Part shown: in pieces, positions 42,290-54,330 of the stretch
Layout: every line of letters begins with the position of its first letter
Position numbering within the stretch: position 1 is the stretch's first letter
Position numbers and translations under genes: made by a program
Notes under the pieces: model-generated
What the model saw: the letters and a program-made list of their open reading frames with translations, nothing else
The model's database searches: none
Told to the model about the DNA's origin: nothing
Assembly (NCBI RefSeq): GCF_003286085.1
Contig: NW_020825529.1
Span: 62,001-126,000, forward strand
DNA: 64,000 nucleotides
DNA from: Drosophila persimilis
Taxonomy: Eukaryota > Arthropoda > Insecta > Diptera > Drosophilidae
Direction of reading: 5' to 3'

Positions 42290-42980
42290 GTTAGACGTTA
42301 TTTTTTTAACAGTTCAAAAGCTTTCTTCATAGAATTGGACCTATCAGTTGTAACTGTTCATATTTTAGTAAAAACAAAATCCTTCGTAATAAAGTGGCAT
42401 GTAACCGTAATATATGCTTGTTTAGCTGTCAACAATAGCATCCAAAAGTGCACACAGTTTCGTCTTCAATTCATAGTACATGCCACTCATAAGCACGTTT
42501 CTTAGTGTTTTTCATGAAGGCAGGCTGTACCGAGGATCAAGGATATTTAAAAACTCGCAAAACCCGGGGACCCTCCACAATCATAAATGGATGCATGTCT
42601 TGCTAAACAAGTATGGGCAAAGCCCTGTCAATCATTTTTTTTTTTCGTTCAGAAGAGGTATCGTAATAGCTCTAAAAAAATGACGGCTCTTTTGGCGGAT
42701 CATCAAATGAAATGCCGGGATGCAGTCTTTTAACGTGGTCGAATAAATTGGACGTGTTGCCACTTGTTCTATAATAATTGGAACAGTATATGCACCTGGC
42801 GGTCTTGCCATCTTCGGACCTCTCAAAATGAAGCCAAAACTTCGCTTTGCCAATTCGCTGCCTTTTTAAAGTAGGCGATTCTCCTTCACTGCTATTGTCG
42901 GGATGAACAAAATTAAAATGAAATTTTGCTCATAGCAATAATTAAATTGGTCCATATTTGGAAAATAAAATGCCATTAAC
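42290..42980 (-). pseudogene. hAT transposase remnant with BED zinc finger
   Basis: On the minus strand, 42905-42670 reads DNSSEGESPTLKRQ, then KFWLHFERSEDGKTARCIYC and later NTSNLFDHVKRLHPGISFDD. This is a BED finger: C-x2-C at 42794/42785 and H-x4-H at about 42737/42722. Further down, 42435-42330 reads AYITVTCHFIT, the hAT segment before the first catalytic region, and TTDRSNSMKKAFEL in another frame. Stops and frameshifts throughout. The dimerisation domain and terminal repeats are not identified. It lies next to the Tc1-like foldback, which may have inserted into it. Confidence 0.7.
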
Positions 42981-43293
42981 ACCAATATACACTCCCCGAC
43001 ACTTGAATACGACATACTAAAATGTACACTTTAGGCACCAATATTTCCGGCACAAGCCAAAGAAAACGGTGAATTTGAATTTTCCTCAAATCTCTATTCA
43101 ATTTAGCATAAATTAAAAAAAAAATAATAGCAATATTCATCAAAGTAGATTGAGAAAAAAAATTTAATTGACATAACTCAAATTACCGCTCCCAAAAAAT
43201 GCGACACTTGAATACGACATTCGCATTGAAAAATTTTTTATTTTGGATGTGGTCGCGACCGGACATTGAATAAATTCTCAAAAATCAATTAGG

Positions 43294-43554
43294 GTGTCCT
43301 TATTACGAGAAAAAAATGTGGGTTATGGTAAGTCCTTTTCAAAGGACGAAAGCTCCACAATAAAAGCCTCGAAGGAAGTAGGTCCATCAATAATGAAAAT
43401 AAGTGATGAAATTGGTAAAACTAGGTGTGTTCTGAGTGATTTCATAAAGAACGGGTCAAATTATGGCAAAAACATAAAAAACCGAACCAAAATTGCTACT
43501 TCCGAGACCTCCATAAGATCTCATCTGCGTGCCGCATCTAAAAAACACCACTAA
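43294..43554 (+). pseudogene. Tc1-like transposase N-terminus, left arm
   Basis: 86 codons from a GTG, no ATG near the start. KDESSTIKASKEVGPSIMKISDEIGK then VLSDFIKNGSNYGKN matches the paired helix-turn-helix of Tc1 transposases (E..I.A....G.S...I....GR....V..F...YGK). Stop after SKKHH. No DDE domain follows. Confidence 0.75.
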
Positions 43555-43660
43555 AACTCGATTTAAAAATCGAAAACTGTACTTTTAGCTAGTGCTAAAA
43601 TAATAAAACATGTTTTTTGGAGGACTCCACACCATAAGGGACTGTAATTAATAAAAAACC

Positions 43661-43970
43661 CCTCAACTTTGTTGCATATTTGATAAACTCGACTTAATGA
43701 AAAATCAACTGGTCCACGCCGTTTTAGGATCTTGCTCACCACAGAATAATAGCGCTCACACTGCTGTGAAAACTATCCAATTGTAATTCTTCTTTACTCC
43801 TCACTTCCTTTACTTCCTTGAGTCCTTATAAATATAAAAAAGAAACCCTTATCACTCTTCAAATTAAAATTTTTGTCCCTTTGAAAATGCTATATAGCGA
43901 CAGTCTCTACTCCACGCCATATGAATATGCAAAAGTACGGGAGTATTCTAAGTTTTCGTCCGTTGGCTGA
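43661..43970. other. Foldback loop (310 bp)
   Basis: Unique to this element. No ORF or motif recognised. Would form the loop of a hairpin transcript. Confidence 0.6.
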
Positions 43971-44076
43971 GGTTTTTTATTAATTACAGTCCCTTATGGT
44001 GTGGAGTCCTCCAAAAAACATGTTTTATTATTTTAGCACTAGCTAAAAGTACAGTTTTCGATTTTTAAATCGAGTT

Positions 44077-44337
44077 TTAGTCGTGTTTTTTAGATGCGGC
44101 ACGCAGATGAGATCTTATGGAGGTCTCGGAAGTAGCAATTTTGGTTCGGTTTTTTATGTTTTTGCCATAATTTGACCCGTTCTTTATGAAATCACTCAGA
44201 ACACACCTAGTTTTACCAATTTCATCACTTATTTTCATTATTGATGGACCTACTTCCTTCGAGGCTTTTATTGTGGAGCTTTCGTCCTTTGAAAAGGACT
44301 TACCATAACCCACATTTTTTTCTCGTAATAAGGACAC
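44077..44337 (-). pseudogene. Tc1-like transposase N-terminus, right arm
   Basis: Inverted copy of the left-arm frame; differs only in the last residue (SKKHD, from the change at 44082). Confidence 0.75.
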
Positions 44338-44643
44338 CCTAATTGATTTTTGAGAATTTATTCAATGTCCGGTCGCGACCACATCCAAAATAAAAAATTT
44401 TTCAATGCGAATGTCGTATTCAAGTGTCGCATTTTTTGGGAGCGGTAATTTGAGTTATGTCAATTAAATTTTTTTTCTCAATCTACTTTGATGAATATTG
44501 CTATTATTTTTTTTTTAATTTATGCTAAATTGAATAGAGATTTGAGGAAAATTCAAATTCACCGTTTTCTTTGGCTTGTGCCGGAAATATTGGTGCCTAA
44601 AGTGTACATTTTAGTATGTCGTATTCAAGTGTCGGGGAGTGTA

Positions 44644-45221
44644 CACGCGTCTGTTTGTGGCCAATGAAAATCAAGATATCAAGAAGCTTAAGGTAAGGAA
44701 ATAAATGTGCAATTATATTATTATATATAGTCAAGAACCGACGGCGTTTGCATAATTTTTATAATTTATAATCAACCTGTTTAAAATAAGGAAATAAATG
44801 TGTAATTAAATTATTGTAATATTTTATATTTTGTGGTATAAATCAAACAAAAAATAGCTTTTATTTTATTTCCCGCGCCCTAATGTACCATACCCCCACC
44901 CCCTGCCCATTCTTCATTTATTTTGTGGCGGTAGGTCAGTCCATCAAAAGACCCGAAACAAGAACCAAACTCAAATTCCAGTTCTAGCGGCCAGCAATAC
45001 TAAACACACACACGCAAAGTACGTGAGAATGCATGTGCACCCATACACTAAAACATGCTGGAGGCAAAACAAAACCAGGCCTGAGAGAATTCAAAAAATC
45101 TGAAAAAAGCATACAATCACATATTTTTGTCGAAACATATTGCGTGTGTACTAACACATGCAAAGATGTTCTCTATGCGCTCTCTAAAACAATGATGTAT
45201 CTAAATATACAATATAATAAA
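44644..45221. other. AT-rich stretch, no recognised feature
   Basis: Contains two copies of AAGGAAATAAATGTG.AATT (44695 and 44788) and a C-rich patch at about 44890. It may be the other side of the hAT remnant, but I see no transposase motif. The 112-codon frame from 45033 runs into the DINE-1 element and is not a gene. Confidence 0.4.
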
Positions 45222-45763
45222 AACGAGGGGGAACGTTGTGAGTTGCTGCGGACACCGCAACTCTACATTTATACCCGATACTTAGTCAGTATGGCTCTCC
45301 TCCGGCATTCACCGCTAATATTAAACGACACGACAAAGAATGCGTGCGAGAGAGACAGAAAATCAGTCTGAGCGTGACGTCGGGCGCTGCGTAGCCAGTG
45401 CAAATAGAATTGTTCCTTTTGACTATACAAATTATCCAATCTGATCCAGATTCAGCAATCTGATAGATATGGTCATTATCTATGATTCTGCGTTTTTATT
45501 TTTCTCGAATGTGCAATATTGTGGATGAAACAGATTTTCGTCCTTTGTGGGGGCGGAAGTGGGCGGGGCGAAGTTTTGAAATATTTTTGTAGCAGTGACA
45601 TAACACAGAAGTCTGGATCCAAAACATCGTTGCTCTAGCTCTTATAGTCTTTGAGTACTAGGCGCTGAAGGGGACGGACAGACGGACGGACGGACGGACG
45701 GACAGACGGACAGACAGACAGGGCTCAATCGACTCGGCTATTGATGCTGATCAAGAATATATA
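45222..45763 (-). mobile_element. DINE-1/INE-1-type element, minus strand
   Basis: Reverse complement of the family seen at 4846-5960. Begins with CGAGGGGG and the hairpin GAGTTGC..GCAACTC (about 45239-45264), has one internal module and the GGAC/AGAC microsatellite at 45673-45721, and ends at ATCAAGAATATATATG. About 20-140 bp of the other end is missing. Confidence 0.75.
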
Positions 45764-46002
45764 TGTAGGGATCCTTGGTGAGCTCCCTACAAGTGAGTAA
45801 GAATCCGCTCCAGAAACTCCATCAAATATAAGCCACACGTCGTTGTATTGTCTTTATGTTAATAAATGGTTACAATAAGTTTCTTTTTCTTAACACGTTC
45901 CTCTCTGCACGTCTACTCGCTCCCGCAGTCGAACTCTTACATAGCTATCGATATATCTTCCTCTCATACCCTTGACTATCCCTAGCGATAGATCGATGCT
46001 CA
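45764..46002 (-). other. 3' flank of G3, with TGTAGGGA/TCCCTACA inverted repeat
   Basis: 45764-45771 and 45784-45791 form a perfect 8-bp inverted repeat with TG/CA ends, which could be a collapsed LTR of G3. The rest is probably G3 3' untranslated sequence. No gene. Confidence 0.35.
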
Positions 46003-47100
46003 TTAAAGGGCTGCCAACCCTACATTCGGCCGTCCTGACTCATCATTCGACCCGAATGATTGAGACCACATTTTCATATACTCTACCACCGTATTGGTCT
46101 TCAAAGGCCCTTCACCATCACCCACTTTCTCAACAATGTACCGTCCATGTCTTAGTTTACGCGTCACAATATAAGGACCCAAGAATCTTCCCTTTAGTTT
46201 CAATTCGGCTCCAAATTGGGTACGCTTAATAGCTACCATATCATTAACTTGGTACTCTTTTTCTGGTTTCCGGGACTTGTTGAACGACTTGCAATTTTCA
46301 TTTTGTATCTGCACTATGTTATCTTTGGCTATCTGGCGAATTTAAAATATACTCTTCCTCTACAAGCTTTTCTAAGTCACTGTCATACTTTGTCCTCATT
46401 TGTATGCCTGTCAAAATCTTAAATGGGGATATCTTGGTACTTCTCGGAGGAGTGGAGTTTATAAACAATTGTACCCTACCAACATGCTTGTACCAGGCTT
46501 TCGGATCTTCTGCGCAAAGCTTTGTTAACATAGTAGTAACGACCTTATTAATTCGTTCTACCTGTCCATTACCACGCGGCACTCCTGTCGCTATCAGCAA
46601 ATGTTGGATATCCTGTTCCTTACAATATTCCTCGAAAACATTAGCAGTAAATGCAGTGCCTCTATCTGTGATCACACGTTTCGGGTTTCCAAAAACTTCG
46701 CCCTGTTTCTGCAACATATCAACCACATCATCAGCGCCTGTACTCTTTATTGGATAAAGACAGACAAATTTAGAAAAAGCGTCGACAACTACTAGGACGT
46801 GGTTATACTGTTTCTTAGTCAACTCCATCGGTCCAATATGGTCAATATGATACGTTTGCAAGGGCTCATCAGATTTGTCAATTACATTCAAATACCCTTC
46901 TTTCTTTCCAAATTTTGCGTCGCTCACAATGCACTCCACACACGACTTAACAATCCTATCCACTTTCCCTAACAAATCTGGAATAAAGTATTCGCGCTGC
47001 ACTAAATCGATAGTACTTTAGACACCAAAATGACCCTGACGATGAGCAATCATTATGATTTCGCTTTCCATCCCAGATGGTATTACGATAAAGTCTTTAA
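46003..47100 (-). pseudogene. G3 (mdg3/micropia-like) integrase, unit 1
   Basis: Zinc domain AHRQGHFG then, after a stop, YFIPDLLGKVDRIVKSCVEC. Catalytic core: YHIDHIGPMEL (D), ITDRGTAFTANVFEEYC (D) and GVPRGNGQVERINKVV (E). GVPRGNGQVERIN is typical of the mdg3/micropia/blastopia group. The frame stops at 46319 after LNSPDSQR and resumes as MQIQNENCKSFNKSRKPEKE to the GPY motif RFLGPYIVTRKLRHGRYIVE (46314-46003). No env is seen. Confidence 0.85.
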
Positions 47101-47303
47101 CTGGATCCTTGTGAAAAATCTCGTGCTTCAAATAAAAGTCGTCATAAGAACCCGCTATTAGCACCTTACAAATTGCTGATATCCAAATATCCTGACGTTG
47201 AGCCTGCTTTATTCAATGTCTCAGTGAATCTTCCAACAACAAACAATGCACTCTACTCAATGCATCGACGTGTTTCATCTTGGTCCCTGAACGATGCTCA
47301 ATT

Positions 47304-48038
47304 TCATAATCGAAGTCCTGAAGACCAACGACATATCTTAACTGGAACATCTTGTTTCCTCATCGTTAACGCAAAAGCATTACAGTCAGTAATAATTTTC
47401 ATCTTTCTCCCAAGCAAATACACTCTCCACTTCTTTAGAGCCTGCACTATAGCGAGTACTTCAAGCTCGTATGAAGGATACTTTTCTTCAGCTGGGATTG
47501 TCTTACGACTCATATATTCTACCGGGTGGAAACATTGATCCTCTGAGTCCATTTGCAAAAGTATGGCTCCATACCCATACATACTTGCATCGATGAACTT
47601 CAGTTTTGCCCTTCTGATTAAACAACTTTAAAACAGGAGAACAGGATAAATAAACTTTCAACTGATTGAATGATGCCAACTCTTCTTCACCCATTTTGAA
47701 AGAAACATCCTTTTTCATCAAGTTTGTCAGTGGTCTGGCCACGACAGCAAAATCCTTAACAAATCTACGGACATAGGAAGTTAGGACCAAATAGCGTTGA
47801 ACTTGTTTCCTGTCTCTCGGAATTGGAAAATTTTCAACTGCCGAAGTTTTATCTTGAGATGGTCGTATCGTTGAATTCTCTATTATGTAACCCAAAAAAT
47901 TAACCTTGCGCTGTAACACTTGCGATTTCTCCCATTTTATGCGTAATCCTGAAATCTCTGCGATACTCAACACCTTCTGTAATTTTTCAAGTCCTTCTTG
48001 CACATCCTTTGATGGAATAATAATATCGTCCATATACA
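47304..48038 (-). pseudogene. G3 RT end and RNase H, unit 1 (cut by the duplication join)
   Basis: RT remnant from YMDD-adjacent MDDIIIPSKDVQEGLEKL to AVENFPIPRDRKQVQRYL, then RNase H EDQCFHPVEYMSRKTIPAEEK, YELEVLAIVQALKKWRVYLLG and KIITDCNAFALT. The RNase H frame is shifted near 47580. The RT palm upstream of MDD is missing here because unit 1 ends at 48038; the full version is at 56612-57616. Confidence 0.8.
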
Positions 48039-48656
48039 GGGATTCATCAAATTTTTTAAAACTATAAAAATAATCATTAGGAAATACTCACTTTTGTCGT
48101 AGCATATAACTAGCGAGTTCTAAGCTTGAATTTAAAAATCTATTTGATGAAGATATGATTCATCGAGCAATGTATAACTCTTTATTGCAAGGAATGGGTC
48201 CTAGTTCATCTTTTATTGATATAACAAATAAATGTATATCATAACGAGACTAGTTATAAAAAACTACAGGAAATAATGGATCGCTTAATCTAAATGTCTG
48301 TTTAGACACCTTATGAATAGGACCCTGTAAACTGATCAAAGAATTTCTCTCGATCATCAGAAATTTGTTTCTCGAGGCATAACACACGCCGTGTTCTTGT
48401 TAATCCTCATCCCAAATGTTAAGCTGGTAGATTGGTTTTTTATAGGACTTCCAGTATTTCTCATAAAGTCCATCGGTTTTCATCCTAAGTGCTTGACAAA
48501 ATTTTTGGATACAATCCGGTCCTGAAATAACGAAATCATAATGTTTATTACCTTTGCTGGATTGTGAAAATATTTAAATTCGTATGTCCACATCTCATTT
48601 AGATGAGCATTGTATTTATGTACAATATAAAATGAGGCTGCAAATAAGAGATGGGA
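48039..48656 (-). pseudogene. Maverick PolB remnant, unit 2 (truncated at the join)
   Basis: Copy of 38930-39547; lacks the DVLILADVFENLR and DAMLKY blocks. It is fused at 48038/48039 to G3 RT. Confidence 0.65.
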
Positions 48657-48660
48657 AATT

Positions 48661-48867
48661 TGGACGTTGACATGCAATGACTGCATCTTTCAAGAGGCGA
48701 TGCAGTTACTGCACCGTCAAGTGGCCCGTGTGACATCAGCAGAAGGCTGTTACGCGCGGATCCCAGGCAAAACGCAGCCCTCCTCCCGCCCAACCGACCG
48801 AGGGGCGCTGCCGCATGACGCGCGGTGCGTAGCCGAACATGCAAGAAAGATAGCTATTAGACTAACA
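48661..48867 (-). repeat. Short dispersed repeat 'S', unit 2
   Basis: Copy of 39552-39758. Confidence 0.75.
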
Positions 48868-49460
48868 TTCGAGGAAAATTAGCACTAAACTTACTAAGAA
48901 ACTAAGCATGCAATCAAAATACAAATACCACTACAGTTACTAATTAATAGAAAGGTGTGTAAGGATTAAAAATTTAATCCGAGGAAGAGAATTAGTGTTG
49001 GATATAATATGGTAGAGGGAATTATAATCCGAGCATAAGACCCTAAACGGTTCATGCAAGGAATAATCGTGAAGTTTATGCGGCTCAACAGATCAGGGCT
49101 GTCTATGTCACCCCTGATCAAGTTGTGCATAAATATCACACCAAGCATTTTTCTACGGTTAACTAAGGATGGGAGGTTTACTAATAGTAGTCTACTAGAG
49201 TAAGATGGGAGTCTTACACCCGCATCCCAGTTAAGGCCCCGCAGAGCAAAGAGTAAAAAGTTTTTCTGTACTTATTCTATACGGTCCTGGTGTACTTTGT
49301 ACTGAGGGCACCATACACAGGAGCCGTATTCTAAGATCGGACGAACAAGCGAGGTATAGGGAGTCTTTGTTATATAGGGGTCGTCAAATTCCTTTGACCA
49401 CCTCTTTATAAACCCAAGCACGACCATGGCCTTATTTACCATGGTAGAAATGTGTTCTAA

Positions 49461-49678
49461 TGTTAGTCTAATAGCTCTCTTTCTTGCATGTTCGCGTTTG
49501 GTTCGGCTACGCACCGCGCGTCATGCGGCAGCGCCCCTCGTTCGGTTGGGCGGGAGGAGGGCTGCGTTTTGCCTGGGATCCGCGCGTAACAGCCTTCTGC
49601 TGGTGTCACACGGGCCACTTGACGGTGCAGTAACTGCATCGCCTCTTGAAAGATGCAGTCATTGCATGTCAACGTCCA
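49461..49678 (+). repeat. Short dispersed repeat 'S' in L1, unit 2
   Basis: Copy of 40352-40569. Confidence 0.7.
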
Positions 49679-50929
49679 AATAGCAAAAAACTTTAACTTG
49701 GGGTCTAACATAACACACAGATCATCCACCAGGGTAATTCTCTCAAGAGAACCACGAAATAGGGTGTAGGAAACCAACAAAGAGCTAGAACGATGAAATG
49801 TCATAACTTTGCATTTCGAGGCATTAAGGTGAAACAAGTTTTCACAACAGCATGACTGAAAGCTATTGAGATCGGATTGCAAGCGAGAATGAAATGAAAT
49901 GTCCTTGTACTGGACACAGAGTTTAACATTATGCACATACATAAGTACTCGGGAGTATGTTAATAATGAAGGCAAGTCATTAATAAAGAGTGTGAAGAGT
50001 AAGGGGCTTAGATGGCTGCCCTGTGGTACTCCCGAAGAAACCTTTACTGGTAAAGAGAGGGAGTTTTTGAAGAGGACTCTTTGAGACCTAGAACAAAGAT
50101 AGCTAGAAATCCATCTCAGGAGGTTGGGCGGAAACAATAAAAGGTCAAGTTTATGTGCTAAAAGGGAATGGTTTACAGAGTCGAATGCTTTACTAAAGTC
50201 GGTGTAAATAACATCCGTCTGTAAGTTACCTTGAAAGCCTTTAATAATGAAAGAGGTAAACTCTAACAAGTTCGTGGTGGTTGATCGCCGCCTTATAAAT
50301 CTATGCTGAGTTGGAGATATAAGTGACTTGCAGAGATGTTGCAGGTGCGGAGTTAAAACCTTCTCAAACAATTTGGGAATAGCGGATAACTTTGCTATAC
50401 CTCTATAATTTTTTGCATCAGACTTGCTACCTTTTTTATGGAGAGGAATTATAAACGATTCCTTCCAGATTGGGGGGAAGCAAGAGGAATCAATGGACAG
50501 GGTGAATAGTTTAAGCAATGGTCCACACAGAGCCTCGGCGCAGTACCTGAGTACACAACCTGGAACCCCGTCTGGACCCGGTGAAAACACCGGCTTAACT
50601 AGTCGAAGACTGAAAATGCCGTTCGACCTCGGTAATCCGTATGGGTACGGTTGACCAGAGTAGCGTTCCTCAGAATAGGTGGTTTGGAAAAACTGGGCAA
50701 AAAGATCGGGAATTGCCTGATCATTATTTGCCGACGTATTACAAAATGATAGCGAGGATGGGTGTGCGGACGTTCTACGCTTACTGTTTACGAAGCAGTA
50801 AAACTGTTTAGGGTCCTGAGAAAAACGTATCCTGCAACGAGATAGGTAGTTCTTATAGCATTGAGCATTAAGAACTGAAAAGTTTGACCGAGCTATTACA
50901 TAACGAGAGTGAGAAGTAGGAGAGCCCAC
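49679..50929 (-). pseudogene. L1 reverse transcriptase, dead, unit 2
   Basis: Identical in translation to 40570-41820, with YVHN in place of YADD. Confidence 0.8.
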
Positions 50930-51112
50930 TTCTTGAAATTTTTTTTAAAGTCTTGATTTTAAGTTTTTTAGACTGGATAACTCTTTGGTAAACCAAGGGG
51001 GTTTTCCAGATCTAATCGGATAAGAAAGCGGGACACAAGAATGCCTTTTGCCTTTTGAGGCACTCGATGATTGAGACAATCGATATTCTTGAGGTTTTTC
51101 AACAAAAAAATT

Positions 51113-51132
51113 CGATACTATCGATAGTATCG
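51113..51132. repeat. 20-bp palindrome, unit 2
   Basis: Copy of 42004-42023. Confidence 0.7.
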
Positions 51133-51398
51133 GGATATTTTAAATCATTAAATTAACAAAAAAAAATTAAACTTTCACTTTAGCACTATAGTTAGTTAAA
51201 ATTATGCGCTCTATCATATAAAATGCGCTGTACACATTGTAAACACTTCTTGTTTCAAGCTGTAGTTTTCTCTGGTTTGTTGCTCTGCTTTAAATTTGCT
51301 AATTGCAATTTGACTAGACTTAAAATACGTGACAGTCCGATTGCACTTTCCGGTAGTATATATTAAGCACAACTAAATTTATTGTGTGTGCAAAGCAC

Positions 51399-52089
51399 GT
51401 TAGACGTTATTTTTTTAACAGTTCAAAAGCTTTCTTCATAGAATTGGACCTATCAGTTGTAACTGTTCATATTTTAGTAAAAACAAAATCCTTCGTAATA
51501 AAGTGGCATGTAACCGTAATATATGCTTGTTTAGCTGTCAACAATAGCATCCAAAAGTGCACACAGTTTCGTCTTCAATTCATAGTACATGCCACTCATA
51601 AGCACGTTTCTTAGTGTTTTTCATGAAGGCAGGCTGTACCGAGGATCAAGGATATTTAAAAACTCGCAAAACCCGGGGACCCTCCACAATCATAAATGGA
51701 TGCATGTCTTGCTAAACAAGTATGGGCAAAGCCCTGTCAATCATTTTTTTTTTTCGTTCAGAAGAGGTATCGTAATAGCTCTAAAAAAATGACGGCTCTT
51801 TTGGCGGATCATCAAATGAAATGCCGGGATGCAGTCTTTTAACGTGGTCGAATAAATTGGACGTGTTGCCACTTGTTCTATAATAATTGGAACAGTATAT
51901 GCACCTGGCGGTCTTGCCATCTTCGGACCTCTCAAAATGAAGCCAAAACTTCGCTTTGCCAATTCGCTGCCTTTTTAAAGTAGGCGATTCTCCTTCACTG
52001 CTATTGTCGGGATGAACAAAATTAAAATGAAATTTTGCTCATAGCAATAATTAAATTGGTCCATATTTGGAAAATAAAATGCCATTAAC
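51399..52089 (-). pseudogene. hAT transposase remnant, unit 2
   Basis: Copy of 42290-42980 with BED finger at about 51779-52014. Confidence 0.7.
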
Positions 52090-52098
52090 ACCAATATA

Positions 52099-53750
52099 CA
52101 CTCCCCGACACTTGAATACGACATACTAAAATGTACACTTTAGGCACCAATATTTCCGGCACAAGCCAAAGAAAACGGTGAATTTGAATTTTCCTCAAAT
52201 CTCTATTCAATTTAGCATAAATTAAAAAAAAAATAATAGCAATATTCATCAAAGTAGATTGAGAAAAAAAATTTAATTGACATAACTCAAATTACCGCTC
52301 CCAAAAAATGCGACACTTGAATACGACATTCGCATTGAAAAATTTTTTATTTTGGATGTGGTCGCGACCGGACATTGAATAAATTCTCAAAAATCAATTA
52401 GGGTGTCCTTATTACGAGAAAAAAATGTGGGTTATGGTAAGTCCTTTTCAAAGGACGAAAGCTCCACAATAAAAGCCTCGAAGGAAGTAGGTCCATCAAT
52501 AATGAAAATAAGTGATGAAATTGGTAAAACTAGGTGTGTTCTGAGTGATTTCATAAAGAACGGGTCAAATTATGGCAAAAACATAAAAAACCGAACCAAA
52601 ATTGCTACTTCCGAGACCTCCATAAGATCTCATCTGCGTGCCGCATCTAAAAAACACCACTAAAACTCGATTTAAAAATCGAAAACTGTACTTTTAGCTA
52701 GTGCTAAAATAATAAAACATGTTTTTTGGAGGACTCCACACCATAAGGGACTGTAATTAATAAAAAACCCCTCAACTTTGTTGCATATTTGATAAACTCG
52801 ACTTAATGAAAAATCAACTGGTCCACGCCGTTTTAGGATCTTGCTCACCACAGAATAATAGCGCTCACACTGCTGTGAAAACTATCCAATTGTAATTCTT
52901 CTTTACTCCTCACTTCCTTTACTTCCTTGAGTCCTTATAAATATAAAAAAGAAACCCTTATCACTCTTCAAATTAAAATTTTTGTCCCTTTGAAAATGCT
53001 ATATAGCGACAGTCTCTACTCCACGCCATATGAATATGCAAAAGTACGGGAGTATTCTAAGTTTTCGTCCGTTGGCTGAGGTTTTTTATTAATTACAGTC
53101 CCTTATGGTGTGGAGTCCTCCAAAAAACATGTTTTATTATTTTAGCACTAGCTAAAAGTACAGTTTTCGATTTTTAAATCGAGTTTTAGTGGTGTTTTTT
53201 AGATGCGGCACGCAGATGAGATCTTATGGAGGTCTCGGAAGTAGCAATTTTGGTTCGGTTTTTTATGTTTTTGCCATAATTTGACCCGTTCTTTATGAAA
53301 TCACTCAGAACACACCTAGTTTTACCAATTTCATCACTTATTTTCATTATTGATGGACCTACTTCCTTCGAGGCTTTTATTGTGGAGCTTTCGTCCTTTG
53401 AAAAGGACTTACCATAACCCACATTTTTTTCTCGTAATAAGGACACCCTAATTGATTTTTGAGAATTTATTCAATGTCCGGTCGCGACCACATCCAAAAT
53501 AAAAAATTTTTCAATGCGAATGTCGTATTCAAGTGTCGCATTTTTTGGGAGCGGTAATTTGAGTTATGTCAATTAAATTTTTTTTCTCAATCTACTTTGA
53601 TGAATATTGCTATTATTTTTTTTTTAATTTATGCTAAATTGAATAGAGATTTGAGGAAAATTCAAATTCACCGTTTTCTTTGGCTTGTGCCGGAAATATT
53701 GGTGCCTAAAGTGTACATTTTAGTATGTCGTATTCAAGTGTCGGGGAGTG
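52099..53750. mobile_element. Tc1-like foldback element, unit 2
   Basis: Arms 52099-52769 and 53080-53750, loop 52770-53079. Both arm translations (52403-52663 plus; 53446-53186 minus) are identical, so the arms look perfectly complementary. TA flanks retained. Confidence 0.85.
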
Positions 53751-53752
53751 TA

Positions 53753-54330
53753 CACGCGTCTGTTTGTGGCCAATGAAAATCAAGATATCAAGAAGCTTAA
53801 GGTAAGGAAATAAATGTGCAATTATATTATTATATATAGTCAAGAACCGACGGCGTTTGCATAATTTTTATAATTTATAATCAACCTGTTTAAAATAAGG
53901 AAATAAATGTGTAATTAAATTATTGTAATATTTTATATTTTGTGGTATAAATCAAACAAAAAATAGCTTTTATTTTATTTCCCGCGCCCTAATGTACCAT
54001 ACCCCCACCCCCTGCCCATTCTTCATTTATTTTGTGGCGGTAGGTCAGTCCATCAAAAGACCCGAAACAAGAACCAAACTCAAATTCCAGTTCTAGCGGC
54101 CAGCAATACTAAACACACACACGCAAAGTACGTGAGAATGCATGTGCACCCATACACTAAAACATGCTGGAGGCAAAACAAAACCAGGCCTGAGAGAATT
54201 CAAAAAATCTGAAAAAAGCATACAATCACATATTTTTGTCGAAACATATTGCGTGTGTACTAACACATGCAAAGATGTTCTCTATGCGCTCTCTAAAACA
54301 ATGATGTATCTAAATATACAATATAATAAA
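53753..54330. other. AT-rich stretch, unit 2, nothing recognised
   Basis: Copy of 44644-45221. Confidence 0.4.

Larger units (their letters stand above)
42990..44641. mobile_element. Tc1-like foldback element: two inverted 671-bp halves
   Basis: Left arm 42990-43660 and right arm 43971-44641 are reverse complements of exactly equal length, separated by 310 bp (43661-43970). I see one mismatch (at 44082) in this unit and none in the 53.1-kb copy. Ends are CACTCCCCGACACTTG and it is flanked by TA on both sides (42988-42989, 44642-44643), as for Tc1/mariner. Each arm has two copies of CGACACTTGAATACGACAT (42997-43015 and 43202-43220 in the left arm), an IR/DR arrangement. Each arm also carries the N-terminal transposase helix-turn-helix. 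The catalytic DDE half is absent. Confidence 0.85.
38930..48038. repeat. 9,109-bp tandem duplication, unit 1
   Basis: From GGGATTCATC at 38930 to CATATACA at 48038; repeated at 48039-57147 with a constant offset of 9,109. The left break lies in the Maverick polymerase and the right break in the G3 reverse transcriptase. The join shares CA on both sides. Confidence 0.95.
48868..51059 (-). mobile_element. LINE L1, unit 2
   Basis: Copy of 39759-41950, including the RT frame with YVHN (50929-49679) and the inserted repeat S. Confidence 0.8.

Noticed and set aside
45033-45371. 112-codon plus-strand frame
   Set aside because: Runs from an unassigned AT-rich stretch into the DINE-1 element; no motif.
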